A DNA stretch of 64,000 nt, taken from contig CM040746.1 of assembly GCA_022829145.1 (NCBI GenBank), positions 29,539,832 through 29,603,831 of the forward strand, in the 5' to 3' direction. Within the stretch, counting starts at the first letter, position 1, and the number at the start of each line of letters is the position of its first letter. This document shows, piece after piece, positions 1-32,993 of this stretch. This DNA is from Albula goreensis. Its lineage: Eukaryota > Chordata > Actinopteri > Albuliformes > Albulidae. The notes under the pieces are model-generated. The model was not told where the DNA came from. It ran no database searches and saw only the letters and a list, made by a program, of their open reading frames with translations. The position numbers and the translations under genes were made by a program.

Positions 1-1878
1 CGCGTCACACTGAAGGGGGCTAAGGATTGTGTGGAGGGTGCCAAGCGCCGCATCCAGGAGATCATCCTGGACCTGGTATGTGTCTGCTGAGTGTGTTCTT
101 TTGTTTGCGTGTGAAACGCCATTTCTGTCTCTAATTTGTTTGTGTCTATGGTATGAGCATCGACATAATTTTTACAACGCCACAGGCTCCAGGAAGCGGT
201 CCAGACTACAGTACATTACCTTCAGTAATTACTACTTTGTTAATTTCATAACTGTGTGGCATCAATTTCGTGCAAGTACAGTGTGAGAGTTACAGGGTTG
301 TTCTGATTACACTTAAACCTGTTATAAATCAGCTTTTGCCTGATATGGATATCTTCATATGTGCACTTTTAAATCAATGATAAATCAGTTAAATAAATGA
401 ATGTAGTACAGTGTTTTTTTATTATTGCACCACAATTTTGGACTGTCAAGATAGAGCCTTAACAGACTGTCCTCCATGATCCTCTCACTGTCTCCCCCGT
501 TGGTGGTTTCAGGAGGCACAGGTGACAGTGGAGGTTGCGATCCCCCAGCGGCACCACCGTGCAGTAATGGGCCCCAAGGGCTCTCGCATCCAGCAGATCA
601 CCCGAGACCATGAGGTCCAGATCAAGTTTCCTGAGAGGGAAGAGTCAACAGGTCAGCCACTTTCTCATGAGCATTAGATCTTCAGCCTCCCTCATCTGTA
701 TTTCCTATGTACAGCACAAATTCTATTTTCAATATTTTGGCTAAATTTGAGGAAGAGCAGGTATTTTTTAAGGTGACTCATCATATTAATGCTTTGTTTT
801 ATTGCATGGCCAGGGGCAGAGCCCCCTCCCCAGGAGAATGGGGATGCCAGCCCAGAGGTGGAGTTCGTCCCTCGCAAGTGTGACATCATCACTATCTCTG
901 GGCGAGCAGAGAAGTGTGAGCTGGCTCGGACAGCCCTGCTGGTATGACCTCTCTCTCCCTTACTCCACTCTGCTCTATATTTATAGTCAATTTATTTTGT
1001 ACTGTTTTATATTTTCTTTATACTTCCATTTTTCATTTAAGCTCACCTTCTTCTTATTTCCTCTGTCTCCTTTGCTTGTCTTCCTGTTTCTCTCACACCT
1101 TGTCTGTCTCTCTTTAAGGCGCTGGTCCCAGTTACTGTGGATGTAGAAGTTTCGTATGACCTCCATCGCTACATCATAGGACAGAAAGGCAGTGGAATCC
1201 GCAAGATGATGGAGGGATATGAGGTATAGGTCATTGACTGTGCATCTGTCAGTCTGGCTCAGCCCATCACTATAACAGTGTCTGTGTTGTGTTTGGGCCA
1301 AAGGCAAAGCAGTCATTTTTCTTCATTATATTAAATTACGTTACTAGAACATGGCAGACCCACCCTTTCCAGAGTGACTAACAAGCCAGTGTACCAGTGT
1401 ACTGCACTGGACCCATTAAAGCATAACGTTTTTTTTTTTACTTTTGAGAATGGTTTTGTTTGGTATCCAATACTGTCTCTTACTGGCTTGCTGACTGTAG
1501 ACATGCTCATAAAAATAACCTCAAAGTAGCTCATCAAACCAGCATCTTGCATTGTCAACTTAAAAACGTTCTTATGTCCATGTATATCACTTTTTCAGAA
1601 AATATCTTTTTGTCTGTGTGCGCATGTGTGTGTGTCTTTGTGTGCCTGTGTGTGTTTGTGTGCATGTGTGTGTGCGTGTGTCTTTGTGTTTGTGTGCAGG
1701 TGAATATCTGGGTGCCTCAGCCAGAGCAGCAGTCAGATGTGATTAAGATCACAGGGCAGGTGGCGAATGTGGAGCGTGCGCGGGTGGGGCTGCTGGAGAG
1801 AGTGAAAGAGCTACAGGCTGAGCAGGAGGACCGGGTGAGAACAGGAGCTGCACCAAGACTTCATCACTTACTCACACT

Positions 1879-1953
<75 letters not shown>

Positions 1954-4436
1954 GCGCCTGCACCATTTACACACTGTGCTACTATACACACACTGCAGTC
2001 CTTTGGGCTGTGGCAGCTCCTCTACTACAGACACTATACATACTCAGCACCGTAAAATATGCCAGTATGGACTCAGGTCAGATACATGCTATAGGGACAC
2101 CAGTTACTGTGGTGTGTGTCTTTCTGTGGCAAAGAGGCTAACCTTTTCTACTCCACAATTTCAGCACTGCTTAACACAGTGTTATTTCAATTCTGAATTC
2201 GAAGCAAATTTACAACAGGTATTCAGTATGACCACTGGTTTTTGGAAATGCTGGGATGTCACAAAATTCAATTACATCTTACCAAAGATGAGTGAATCCA
2301 TTCCTCCCTTCAACATTAATCAACCTGTATCACCTGTACTGGGTTGCAACAGTGCTTAATGTGCCAAATGTTTCTTCTAATTGTTTGTATTGATTGTAGG
2401 TGTACCCAGCTTATTTCCTTTATTTTACTGTATTATATCCAGGCTCTGCGGAGCTTTAAGCTGACCATCTCCGTCCACCCCAAATATCACCCCAAGATCA
2501 TCGGTCGCAAGGGGGCAGTCATTTCCCAGATCCGCAAAGACCATGATGTCAACGTGCAGTTCCCTGACAAGGGAGACGAGCAACAGGTATGTGCACCTGC
2601 AGAGAGACATGTATTTCCACATCATGTCTTTATCCCTCTATCCTGTCTAACTGTATCTCTACTCCTCACTTATCCCATGAAGACTAACCTTCAATCCTCC
2701 CTGGCTCTCCGCCTATTTATCCTTCTGTCCCTCTGCTTTCTCACCCACCTGCAGGATCTGATCACGATCTCGGGGTACGAGCGGAACGTAGAGGAGGCAC
2801 GGGTGGCGATCGAGCAGCTGGTTTCTGTCCTGGAGGAGATGGTGAGCGAGGACGTGAAGCTGGACCACCGTGTCCATGCCCGCATCATTGGTGCCCGCGG
2901 CAAAGCCATCCGCAAACTCATGGAGGAGTTCAAGGTGGGCTGCCTGGAGTATATTGACTAATCAACTGTCTGATGGTCCAGTGTTTGTTTTAACACCTTT
3001 CTCTCCATGTAGACATGCCCCTGTCCCGTATCATTTTAATTTATCTGTGTTTTTTTGAAGGAGAGAGTTGGATTTATATGTGATGTGCTGCAGAGTTGGG
3101 GTGACTGTTGCTGTTGTGTGAGATGTGTGAAAATCTATATAAAAAAATGGGTTAAGTTGTAAGCATCCATTTCCGCAGGTGGATATCCGGTTCCCACAGC
3201 CTGGCTCTGAGGATCCAGACCGAGTGACTGTGTCAGGACTTCCAGAGAGTGTGGACAATGCCATCGACCACCTACTCAACCTGGAGGAGGAATATGTGAG
3301 TCCAACATGGCAGAAAGCAAAGATTTACATGAATGACCTATTGAGCTGAGGTAGTCTTGTACAATGGTTCTTGTGGCTCAGAGAAATGAAAGCAACTTCA
3401 TAAAAATGAACATAACAATTAAGCACTGAAAACTCACAGTCTAGCTTCTGGCTGTGACTGGATCTGTAAATATGGCTAATATGTTTCAGACAAACGAATA
3501 CAATGAGTATTGCATGCTCAGGGGTGGAGGGGTGGAGGGTTTGTGAGGAGTGGGAGGTGATGAAGTTAACGAAAGGGGCCATTGACTGTAATAACCAAAT
3601 GATCAAAGTATTATGTCAGTCCCTTGTGAAGGTAGCTGTTGGTGGGACTTATACAAAGAAAAAGGAAGTACAGCATTTACTGTTTAAATACATTTTATAA
3701 CGGACAAGTTGACATCAAAAGGAAAACCAGAGGCTACCTGAAGATCAGTGAGTTTGTATTTGTTTGTGTGTGATTGTGGCACTCTCATGCCCCTTAGATG
3801 ATGAGTGTGACAGAGACAGAGACAATGGCGGCCTACATGAAGCCTCCATCCCGTGCGGGAGGAGGGGGTGACACTGACGGTGGGGCGCCTGCCAAAGGCT
3901 TTGTGGTACGGGATGCCCCCTGGAATGCACCTGGGAACAAGGTTAGTGGGGAACTGGGAAGTGTTGAGTCTCCTAATGAAGTTCATAATTTATTACGATT
4001 AAGTAATGGAGTATGCCTTTGATTTTAATGCATCAACACATTTCAGGTTTTGTACTGATGATGTTCAGCTAAGCTCGGAGTGTAAAATCATAGCAAATCA
4101 TCATGAGTATTGTGTTAAAGGTGTGGCTCATTCTGGTCCTGGACAGTGACAGGGAGCAGTGCTTTTTGTTACTTAGCATTTGACCGATACATTTAGTAGA
4201 TTAGTAGATTAAACTCACCTTGTCTGGTTTCTTTGGTCTGACTGGATCCGAAGTGGCACGCAGGCCATACTGTTCTGTCACTGCAGTTCTTATATCCATA
4301 ATTGTTGCTGATGTTGACATGTGTGTGATTGTGTCTCTCCTAGGCCCCTGACATGAGCAGTGCTGAAGACTTCCCGACCTTTGGGGCTGGTGTGGCCCCT
4401 AAACAGATGTCTGCCTGGGGACCCAAGAAGTTCTGA
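1..4436 (+). CDS. hdlbp: vigilin (HDLBP), C-terminal part, 5' end outside window
   Basis: Vigilin is a multi-KH RNA-binding protein of the cytoplasm and ER, tied to mRNA translation and stability. Ten exons read in one continuous frame: <1..75, 513..651, 814..941, 1119..1223, 1700..1834, 2443..2586, 2755..2934, 3179..3295, 3798..3941, 4344..4436. All introns are GT-AG. They give 419 residues and a TGA stop. The fragment holds the end of one KH domain and then four KH domains with GXXG loops GPKG, GQKG, GRKG and GARG at fragment residues about 45, 135, 215 and 288. The acidic tail ends with the vigilin signature GFVVRDAPW and a terminal WGPKKF. Full vigilin is about 1270 residues with 14 KH domains, so this is roughly the last third. 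The identification is firm. Which teleost paralogue this is cannot be told from the sequence alone. Confidence 0.96.
1609..1699 (+). repeat. TG-rich tract forming the 3' splice site of an hdlbp exon
   Basis: An imperfect (TG)n tract of about 90 bp runs straight into the acceptor AG at 1698-1699 of the hdlbp exon 1700..1834, replacing an ordinary pyrimidine tract. Confidence 0.85.
1880..1951. repeat. (CA)n microsatellite
   Basis: About 36 uninterrupted CA units lie in an hdlbp intron, 45 bp past the donor of exon 1700..1834. Confidence 0.97.
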
Positions 4437-5540
4437 GGCTTGTAAATGGAGAGAGACCACAGAAACTGGGTGCACCTGTTCCTAGCTGGCCTCCTTTCAT
4501 CTTCCCTTGCTCCAGGTCTGCCTCTCTATCTCTCTCTTTCCCTGTATATCAGGTGTGATCCTGGTCATTCAGGAGTCAAGAGGAACAGAGAACACTCCCT
4601 ACAGTCTCTCCTCTGTATCTCCATCCCTCTGTTCAGCACTGGTACCTCACAGGTTCCTCTCTTTGTCCCTCACTCTCCCTCCTTTTCTCTGTCGCTGCTC
4701 CCCCTCCCTGTCTCTTTCTAATGTGCCAGAGATGCCAGTGTCAGAAATGTGTAAAACAGGGCAGTCAAACTTAAACGCTTCCCTCGTTTGATTCTGAAAC
4801 AGGTTACTGTGAACCAACATGATTCAGCAGGTTTTGAGGTCAAAGGATATGGCTCTGTGTAGAGGTTTGGGGGAGGGAGGGGTGGGGTGGAGTTGAAAAT
4901 ATTTGGAAAAAAATATTAGGGGGGTGTTAGGCCAAGTGTTGCTGAGTAATGGGCAGAAAAATATGGAACTGGTTCTAAAATATCTTTTGTAGTTATTTTG
5001 GTGTTTGTTCTGTAGCTAGTTCTTTCAAGCACATACAGTACTTCAGGAGGGAATTAGTGGGTTGGTATGGGGGTGGGGTGCATTGAATTTTTGCTCACTG
5101 AATACAATGGTGTGGATATTTCCTTTTAATTCATTTCTTCTCAGAGATGAAGTAGCACTTATTGTAGTATTTTCATGGTGGTTAAAGGTACTTCTTTAAA
5201 AAGCTGGAATTCTGCGATATTGTGTCGCTGATAATGAAAGGGTGTCTGTTTCATTGTTATTTATTCATTTCTATTTATTCTTTTATTTATTCATTTTGGT
5301 TACTTTTATTTTCATCAGAGCAAAGCTTTCATTTGCTGGAAGGTTACCTGTAATCTACTGTAATCTAAAATGAGCCAACTTTACTTTGAACGTAAAAAAG
5401 ATTTATTTTTCAATTCTGTATTCAGGCTTTATTTGAAGGACTTGAATTAGTTTCTTTATGTGTATGTATGAAAGAGTATGTGTGTGACATGTGTGCCAGG
5501 ATTAAGCTTAACCATGCTCTCATTTCTCTGACCGTTCCTT

Positions 5541-5596
5541 TTCTCTCTTCTTTCTTTCTTTCTTTCTCTTCTTTCTCTCTCTCTCTCTCTCTCTCC
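5541..5596. repeat. CT/CTTT-rich microsatellite
   Basis: A polypyrimidine run of TTTC and CT units lies inside the presumed hdlbp 3' UTR. Confidence 0.9.
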
Positions 5597-7606
5597 ATCT
5601 ATTGCTCATAGTGTCATTTGAATTAGCCATCATTTTCCACTTTCAGTTGAAGTTTCTTCTCCTTTTTGGTTATTATGGCAAGGCCCACTCTAACTGGAAC
5701 ATAACAAAATCAGCTCACAGTAACATCATGGACAGGTCAGTAGATGAAACAGCTAGAGGAAATCATTAATCCTTTGCTTCAATATTGCAATTTAACATGA
5801 TAAATGTTCAGAATTTCTGCCATAAATGTACTTAGAATATTCATCAGTGTATCAGAGCTGGAAATTAATACCAGTGAATGTGAAATGTCATGTTGAAAGT
5901 GCACATTCCAGCCATTCAGCTGAGCAGAGCCAGTTGTTCAGTGCTAGCATTCAGATGTTAATTTCTTCAAGATCACCTATGGGAAAATGATGCATATTAG
6001 GAAGTGGGAGCGATTATGAGGATGCATATCCATTCAAAACATGGTCCCATATCTTAAATTGCCAAATTTAGTCATATTGAAGGAACAAATCAAATTTGTT
6101 TTTTCCTGTTAGTGGAGTGCATCCATCTTTAATTTTCATAAGCATTGAAGTCCCTTTTGTGATTTGTCTCTCACTATGCTACTTGCTTGACAGATGGCTG
6201 TACCTAACAGCAATTAACAAACATGGCTGGCAATTCAGTGTGTTCCTCCTTTGCATGACCTTTTATGTTGTTGCTCTACAGGGACCATGGTGAGTGTTGT
6301 ACAGTAAAGACTGTAGCCAGCGACCAGCCACTCATTTGATGTCAGGGCCAACATTAAAGTAAAATTGCCATACCCTGATGACAAAAGAGAATATGCTTTT
6401 TTTATTTTCTTCAATATGACCAGCTTCATAGTTTGACAGTTTTAGACAGTGGACCATGTCTTAGAATGGGTATAGTCTTTAGAATTATTCTCACTTCCTC
6501 ATACATTTCCCCTTTAAGGGTGAGATTTGAGTCTTGAGTATTCTTAAAACATGAAACCAAAGTTCACAGGAGAAGAACTGACTGTTTTTTAAAAAAATTG
6601 GTCATCTACAGATATTTGTTGATGCTCATACATGCTCTTATTATTTCCTTTGATTATAAATTTGGACCTCAGATAAACGTTATGTTTTGAAAAACACCTC
6701 TGTTCAAAGGCACAATTGCAGTTATGGGAAGAGTTAAAAGGCCTCTGGAGAATGTCAGTCCAGTGTTTAGGCCACTGAGGAACTGGTTGAAGCACAACCA
6801 GCATGCACTGAGTCTGGCAGTGCAATTGTGATAATATTGTATAGACCTGGTTAACGGGTATTAGAAATATTGTTAATAAAATGGCAGCTATAGGCTTTTA
6901 TATTTGACAAATTAAGGCCAGACTCCCCAACTATGAAATTTCATTGATAGGATAGGCCTTTTAAAATAATTAGTTTTTGCACTTTTGTGAGTTAATTTGT
7001 TGATGTTTGTTTATGCTTATTTGAAATAATATCCAGATCTTTGGATCCATTGAAGGATGTGGAATTGAAAACAGTGTCTCAAATGCGTGTGTATGTGTGT
7101 GTATGTTTGTATGTAGGGGGGAAATGGATGGATCAAAGTCATTTTTTTTAAATGCTGAAATCTGATTCTCTCCTTTGACAACTCTGTTTTTATTCAACCC
7201 CTCTTAATTTGGGATGAAAAAATAAGACAGTATATGCAACAGAAAAAAGCTCCCAGTTCATTAATTCTAAGTGTCTGTCTGTAGATATTTTTTGTATTGT
7301 TTGCATAAAAAGACAATTCTACTTTGCTTCTTTTTTGTGCCGTTTTAATACTCCACCACTGCATAAATGGAAATCACTCTTCATGCTGCCCTTGTTGCAG
7401 AGTGCTGAGGTTGAATACTTAAATCAGACAACATTGATGTGTGTATGGTGTGTTCATTGCTGGCGAGTGATTAAAACTATTGATTTTAAAACCGATAGAA
7501 CACTATTGGCCTTAAAATAATTGTTATAAAATATTTTGACATGATGTGATTGAGTAAATATGCAACACTGCAATAACATGTCAGTGACTGGATTTTTCCT
7601 ACTCCA

Positions 7607-7612
7607 AATAAA
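7607..7612 (+). terminator. candidate poly(A) signal of hdlbp
   Basis: This is a canonical AATAAA about 3.2 kb past the hdlbp stop. A run of A starts a few bases downstream. A second canonical hexamer at 6875-6880 could give a shorter 3' UTR. Confidence 0.4.
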
Positions 7613-8549
7613 ATACGAAAAAAAAAAAACATGATGGCTCTGGTCATTTTCTCAATGTTTTGAGTGATTCAGTGCATGAGAAAATGGTTGAGCTCTGGGA
7701 CACAATGCAGTATGGCAGTGCTTAAGAGTGTGTCTGTATAAATGTTTTCATGCATTCTCTAGGGAGGGGTATTTACTTGGAGGGCATTTCTACCCTTTGA
7801 AACAATTCCCTTCAAATCTTATTTTGATTCCTCTTTTCAGTGTTTTTCCAAGAACAAATGGGGTCGTTCCATTTCACATTACGTTTTGTGACGGAAAAAA
7901 AAACTCCTATGGCTTCATCTTTACTGTATTGTTTCATTAACAGTGCAGTTGGACCTCTGGTGTTGTGAACACAATCGGCTAAAATAAAAAATGGGAGTAC
8001 TGGAGTATTGAAGGAAACGTGCAGATCCTTGCTGGGGTTCAGTGTCTCTAAAGGGCTTTACCTGAATAAAGAGACATCCTCTATCTGATGAGTTGAATTC
8101 CCTCGAACAACCATATGCAGTTTACTCATGCGAGGCAACCCAGCATAAAGACAATGACTGACAAACAATAACACGCTCAAACTCAATTCTGATTCATTCG
8201 TCTGTCTCCTCTATAGGCTACCTAACTTCACTGAGTTTTTGAGGACATACAAAAATGTATATTTGATGATTATGAAATGTAAATTACATAAGTAATTGGA
8301 CAAAGATAGCAGTAGACAAAAAGGACAAGACATAACACATTAGCATGACAGACTGACGGCTAAAAAAAAACAGACCAGACACTACTTGATTTCATACAAT
8401 GTGCATACTTTCTATTTGTTCTTTACAAATCAGGAAGATATGATTTATGTTATGTAACAGTCTGTACAACATAAGAGAAAAACAAAATAAAAACAAATAA
8501 TACAAATTAATTCTTTAAAAAAGCAGCGCTGGGCATCAATGACCCATTT

Positions 8550-10958
8550 TTTCACATTTAATTGGACATTGCAAGCACTTTATTTCCCCCTTGCAATAAA
8601 TTAGAGCACACATTCTGTTTGAGGCAACTAATTTAAACTCCATTACCCAGACATCCTCAACTTCTACATGACTGGGCTGAAAATGACATTGCCTAGAAAC
8701 TCTTGGCAAGACCATGGGATTTGACATGTAAAAATATATACTAACGTATATCAAATTGGCAACAAAAACAAAGACAAAAAGTGCTGTTTTAAACCAAGAT
8801 ATGCTTTGGATATAATGATGGATCATTCAAATTCCAGATACAATCAAAGATTTTAAGTGAACTTTTGAAACTGGTTTCAACTCTATGTATTCTGTAAGTA
8901 AATAAATGGCATTAGTTAAAGCAGTATGAATAGACAGCATTGAACTCAAGTATTAATTGCAGTTATGAGCTCATATTGTGAGCTCCAGTATCCGGGCCTT
9001 GATTCAAAAGGGACTCCCATTTCCCTACATTCCTTGCCTGTCAGCATCTAGGCACACCATTGCATGGCTGGAGCTGAATCTCCTCACTGCAACAATGATA
9101 AACAAGCAAACAGTTTAGCAGGGAGGGTGGCTTACGTGTAAGCCTGTAATGTAAACATCTTCATCAGGAATACAGGTAAGGGTGCAGATTTATCCAGAAT
9201 ACTGAAATCCTATGCTAGAATGTCATGCTGTCCCTTGTTGCATCTGGTGTGAAACCCTCTAATCCTCCCTTAAAGCCAACAGAGTGCAGGGATTGAGTAA
9301 AATGAAAGTCGGGAGATTCTGGGGTCCATCTTGCAATGCTGCAGACCTTTTTGCCAAATGGATTCTGGAACATTAGTGGGCTTTTCAGTGATTGCCCCTT
9401 TTGAGTGCCCAGATCAAACTGCAGTGAAGTAAACATGGACAATGAAACGGGAATAACTGAATCAGTGCTTTAACGCCTATTCCACAGGGCAGCCCAAACC
9501 CAAAAAGTAACACTTTTTTCAAATTCAGTGTGTTTTGAAGTCCACGTTTATGCAACATGACAAGGCCAAGCTGACAGAATCCTTTCAGTATTTAAAAGTC
9601 TAGTATACCACTAGTCTTGTTGCATGGACACACTACTCTTGTTCACCATCAAGGTTTTCTAGCTTAGCTGCTCAACATGCATGATGGGCTTGACTAGGAT
9701 TTTGCTCTCATCTAAACAATCACCTCAACTGAACCAGCTGAACCTCTCTCCCTAGTTCTGAGAGTTTTAATGCTTTAAAAAGTTTACTGTCCGACAAAAC
9801 CAAATGTGTGTTGTGTGCAGACAAAGTGGTCTGCCAGTAAGCACAGTTGAGTTTCTCTGCAGCCTCCTGTAAGATCAGGGATGAGGTGTCCTGTTAACCA
9901 ACTACTGCACAGGATTAATGTTGATCAGTCCTGCTGCACTGAATATAGCACTGCAAGGCCTTTTTCTCACAGACAGACTGATGGCCATTCACGTGAGTGT
10001 GCTCTGTGCTCAGCACTGATAAAAGATGGGAGGGGGAGAGCAAACAGTGGCACAAAACAAACTGGACAAAAAAATACAAAACAAAAAAAGACAGACTGGA
10101 GTGAAGGAGGGAGAGGAGAGGTGGAGAGGGTCCACATACATTTACAGGCCGTGTCAGTGTAAACATTTTCTCCGGTCCAGCATTCCTCCCTCTCCCTCGT
10201 TTTTCCTCAGGTCTCCTCCTGATTTGAGCTTCATTTTCAAGTCTTTTTTTTTGATCTTGGTATTGTTCAAGTGTTTTTTTCCCATTTGATTGTTTTTTTT
10301 TTTCCTTCCCCGGCAAGAGTTTTTAAAAACATAGTTCCAAAGATGCTGAGTGAGAGGAGGTGATAGCGTTTACTGTGCAGACCTGGAGCAGGTAACTCCA
10401 GCTGTGGGTTCATCCCTCGCACTCTCTCTCTCATGGGGACAATAACTCATGCCCTCAACCACAAAACGAGAAAGGAGTAATATGATTCCTGGTGGTGGGG
10501 GAAAGGACCAAGAGAACAATTTAAAGGCTGGGAATGAAAGATAAAGAAAGGGGTTTTGAACTGATTTTCTGAAGAAAAAGGAAAAAAGATTGGAATATTG
10601 AAGTGAATATGTGTGAGAAACAGAGAGAGAGAGAAAGAGAGAAACAGGGAAAAATAGTGTAGTGAGTGGAGTATCAAATTGATGGGAAGTTTAAAAATTG
10701 CCCACTTGTGTCCAAAACATAAAGTGCAGGCAGTGTCTCTCCTGTCTGAAACCACCCCACCTTCCCCACAAAAAAGTGTTCAAAAATAAACAAAATAGAA
10801 ACTAAGAACCGAGAAGTCTGTCCTTGTTTATCGACACCATCCCCAGGTGAAAAATTCCAGGAAAGTCAGATGTTGGGTGGGGATGATGAGGGTAATTTTG
10901 GAATTTTGTTTGGTGTCAGAGGGGGGCAGTTGTGAGAAGACCTGCACCCCAAAACCCC
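8550..10958 (-). other. neurl4: neurl4 3' UTR (probable) and tail-to-tail spacer
   Basis: The stretch between the neurl4 stop (10959) and the end of hdlbp has no supported coding sequence. Read on the minus strand it has an ATTAAA at 9771-9766, an AATAAA at 8584-8579 and an ATTAAA at 8562-8557. Any of these could end the transcript. Short purine-rich tracts occur at 10020-10130 and 10610-10660. The extent is inferred only. Confidence 0.4.
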
Positions 10959-31380
<20,422 letters not shown>

Positions 31381-32961
31381 CTTTGCTGGGGCGGCACACT
31401 TCACGACACTGCTGCAATTTTTTACCCTACAGTTTATTTCAATAGCTTTTGCCACGCAGCACTCACTGCAGTTATACGGTAGAAGGTCTAGTGCACATTC
31501 CTATTGTTTTACGGTAGTGTGGCAATGACGATTATTTACAGCATTCCATGGAGATTGCGATCTTGTGATACCGCTTCTGACATAAACGTTTTATTAAACA
31601 CTAAAGACGAAATTGCAATTATATCCCCACTGTTAGCTAATCATGTCAAGGTTGTGTATGAGTCTGTGTTTTCTTAAAGCACCACAAGGAAACAAAGCAG
31701 GGTTGCTATTGCAATTATAGCCAATCAAAGCCCTGTCAAATCCCTGTCAATTAATTTGTGCTCCAATGTTCTAGATACTGTTGAAGGTAGTTAGTTAGGT
31801 GGCTCATGTAATATGATGACTCTGCAGTATTTGTCTCTTCAGCATTGCAGCTTATTGACTGATATAATATGCCCATTTGGGCCAGCACACATAAACAGAA
31901 GGCTATAGATCAAATTAATATGAAAGTCATGATATGTTTCCCTGTGTATTGTTTCTCCCCTCTTGTTTGAAAATCATACACAAATAAAAATGACTCTCTG
32001 CATCACCATCACACTGATCGTCATATTTCTCCATGACAATCACTGAAATGCAGGACATTTTTCTTTCATTTAAAATGGGCTCATTTGGCCTTCATGAGCT
32101 GTATGTCACAATCATTAAATCCCTGAATTTATTATAAATGAACTCATGGATTAGTATTTCAACAACACAAGGAGACAAGATAAGTGGGCCATATCTGAAC
32201 TGAAATATGCCCAGTTTATTAATGCATACTTCTCTATCAGTTCGTCTTCCGGTTGGCTATATGTTCTATTTTTGAGCATGAGCCTGGAAGACAGAGACAA
32301 CCAGACTTATATATAAGGAATAACTACCTCGATTTGGTATTCTTTTACAAAATGTACTAAACTAGCTTAATTCTCCTGCAAATACTTTTTCCAGGTGGCT
32401 ATTGGGGCACACCATAAGTATCAAAATGTGGTTCCAGTTTTCAATTAAGCAGAATCCAAAATAAAAAACTATTAACAAATACCCAGAGTATAACAACAGG
32501 CTAACAATCAAATGGTCAGATCTAGCAAATTCTAAGCAATGCAGTTGTATATTTGTAAAACACATTTAAACTTGAACTTGCACTAAAGTAAGCCACACTA
32601 ATGTAAAGGATACACAAAGGTATTCAATTAAGATACCCATATTAAAATGTATTTATTATTTATTCAACCATCATCATAACATCATAGCATGTGCTGTACT
32701 GGAATAATGGGATATCTAGGTTCATACCACAACCCACACATTCAGCCTTGAAGGGATTTTTGCACAGTAACTTGTAAATTGTATTTTGCATCAGTACTGT
32801 GCAAACGGTTCAGTGCAAACAGATTTTGCATCATTAATTCTTGCTCCACTAGGTGATGCTAAAGAACTAGGAATGAAATGTGCTGCACATACAGACAAGA
32901 TAGTGCTGTCTCAAAGTAATGACATGTTCTCATCTTATGTTGTCAACAACACATACATGTA
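31381..32961. other. neurl4 5' flank and promoter region
   Basis: This stretch lies immediately upstream of the neurl4 ATG. The first 200 bp or so must hold the 5' UTR and promoter, but I see no TATA box. A CCAAT-type word (GCCAATCA) occurs near 31720. The rest is AT-rich with no supported coding sequence. Confidence 0.35.
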
Positions 32962-32993
32962 TATATGTTGAACATGTGTATGTTCAACATATA
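32962..32993. repeat. perfect 14-bp hairpin
   Basis: TATATGTTGAACAT at 32962-32975 is followed by the 4-base loop GTGT and by its exact reverse complement at 32980-32993. It lies in intergenic DNA between neurl4 and grk1. No run of T follows, and the arms are too short for a microRNA precursor. Confidence 0.85.

Larger units (their letters stand above)
4437..7630 (+). other. hdlbp: hdlbp 3' UTR (probable)
   Basis: No open coding region follows the vigilin stop codon. The stretch is AT-rich with a CT-rich microsatellite at 5541-5596. Plus-strand AATAAA hexamers occur at 6875-6880 and 7607-7612, the second followed within a few bases by a run of A. A 3' UTR of 2.4 to 3.2 kb is inferred. The exact cleavage site cannot be read from genomic DNA. 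Confidence 0.55.

Noticed and set aside
31381-31455. In-frame 25-residue extension upstream of the neurl4 ATG
   Set aside because: The extension opens with GTG at 31455, not ATG. The ATG at 31380 has a good Kozak context and matches the family start, so no presequence is claimed.
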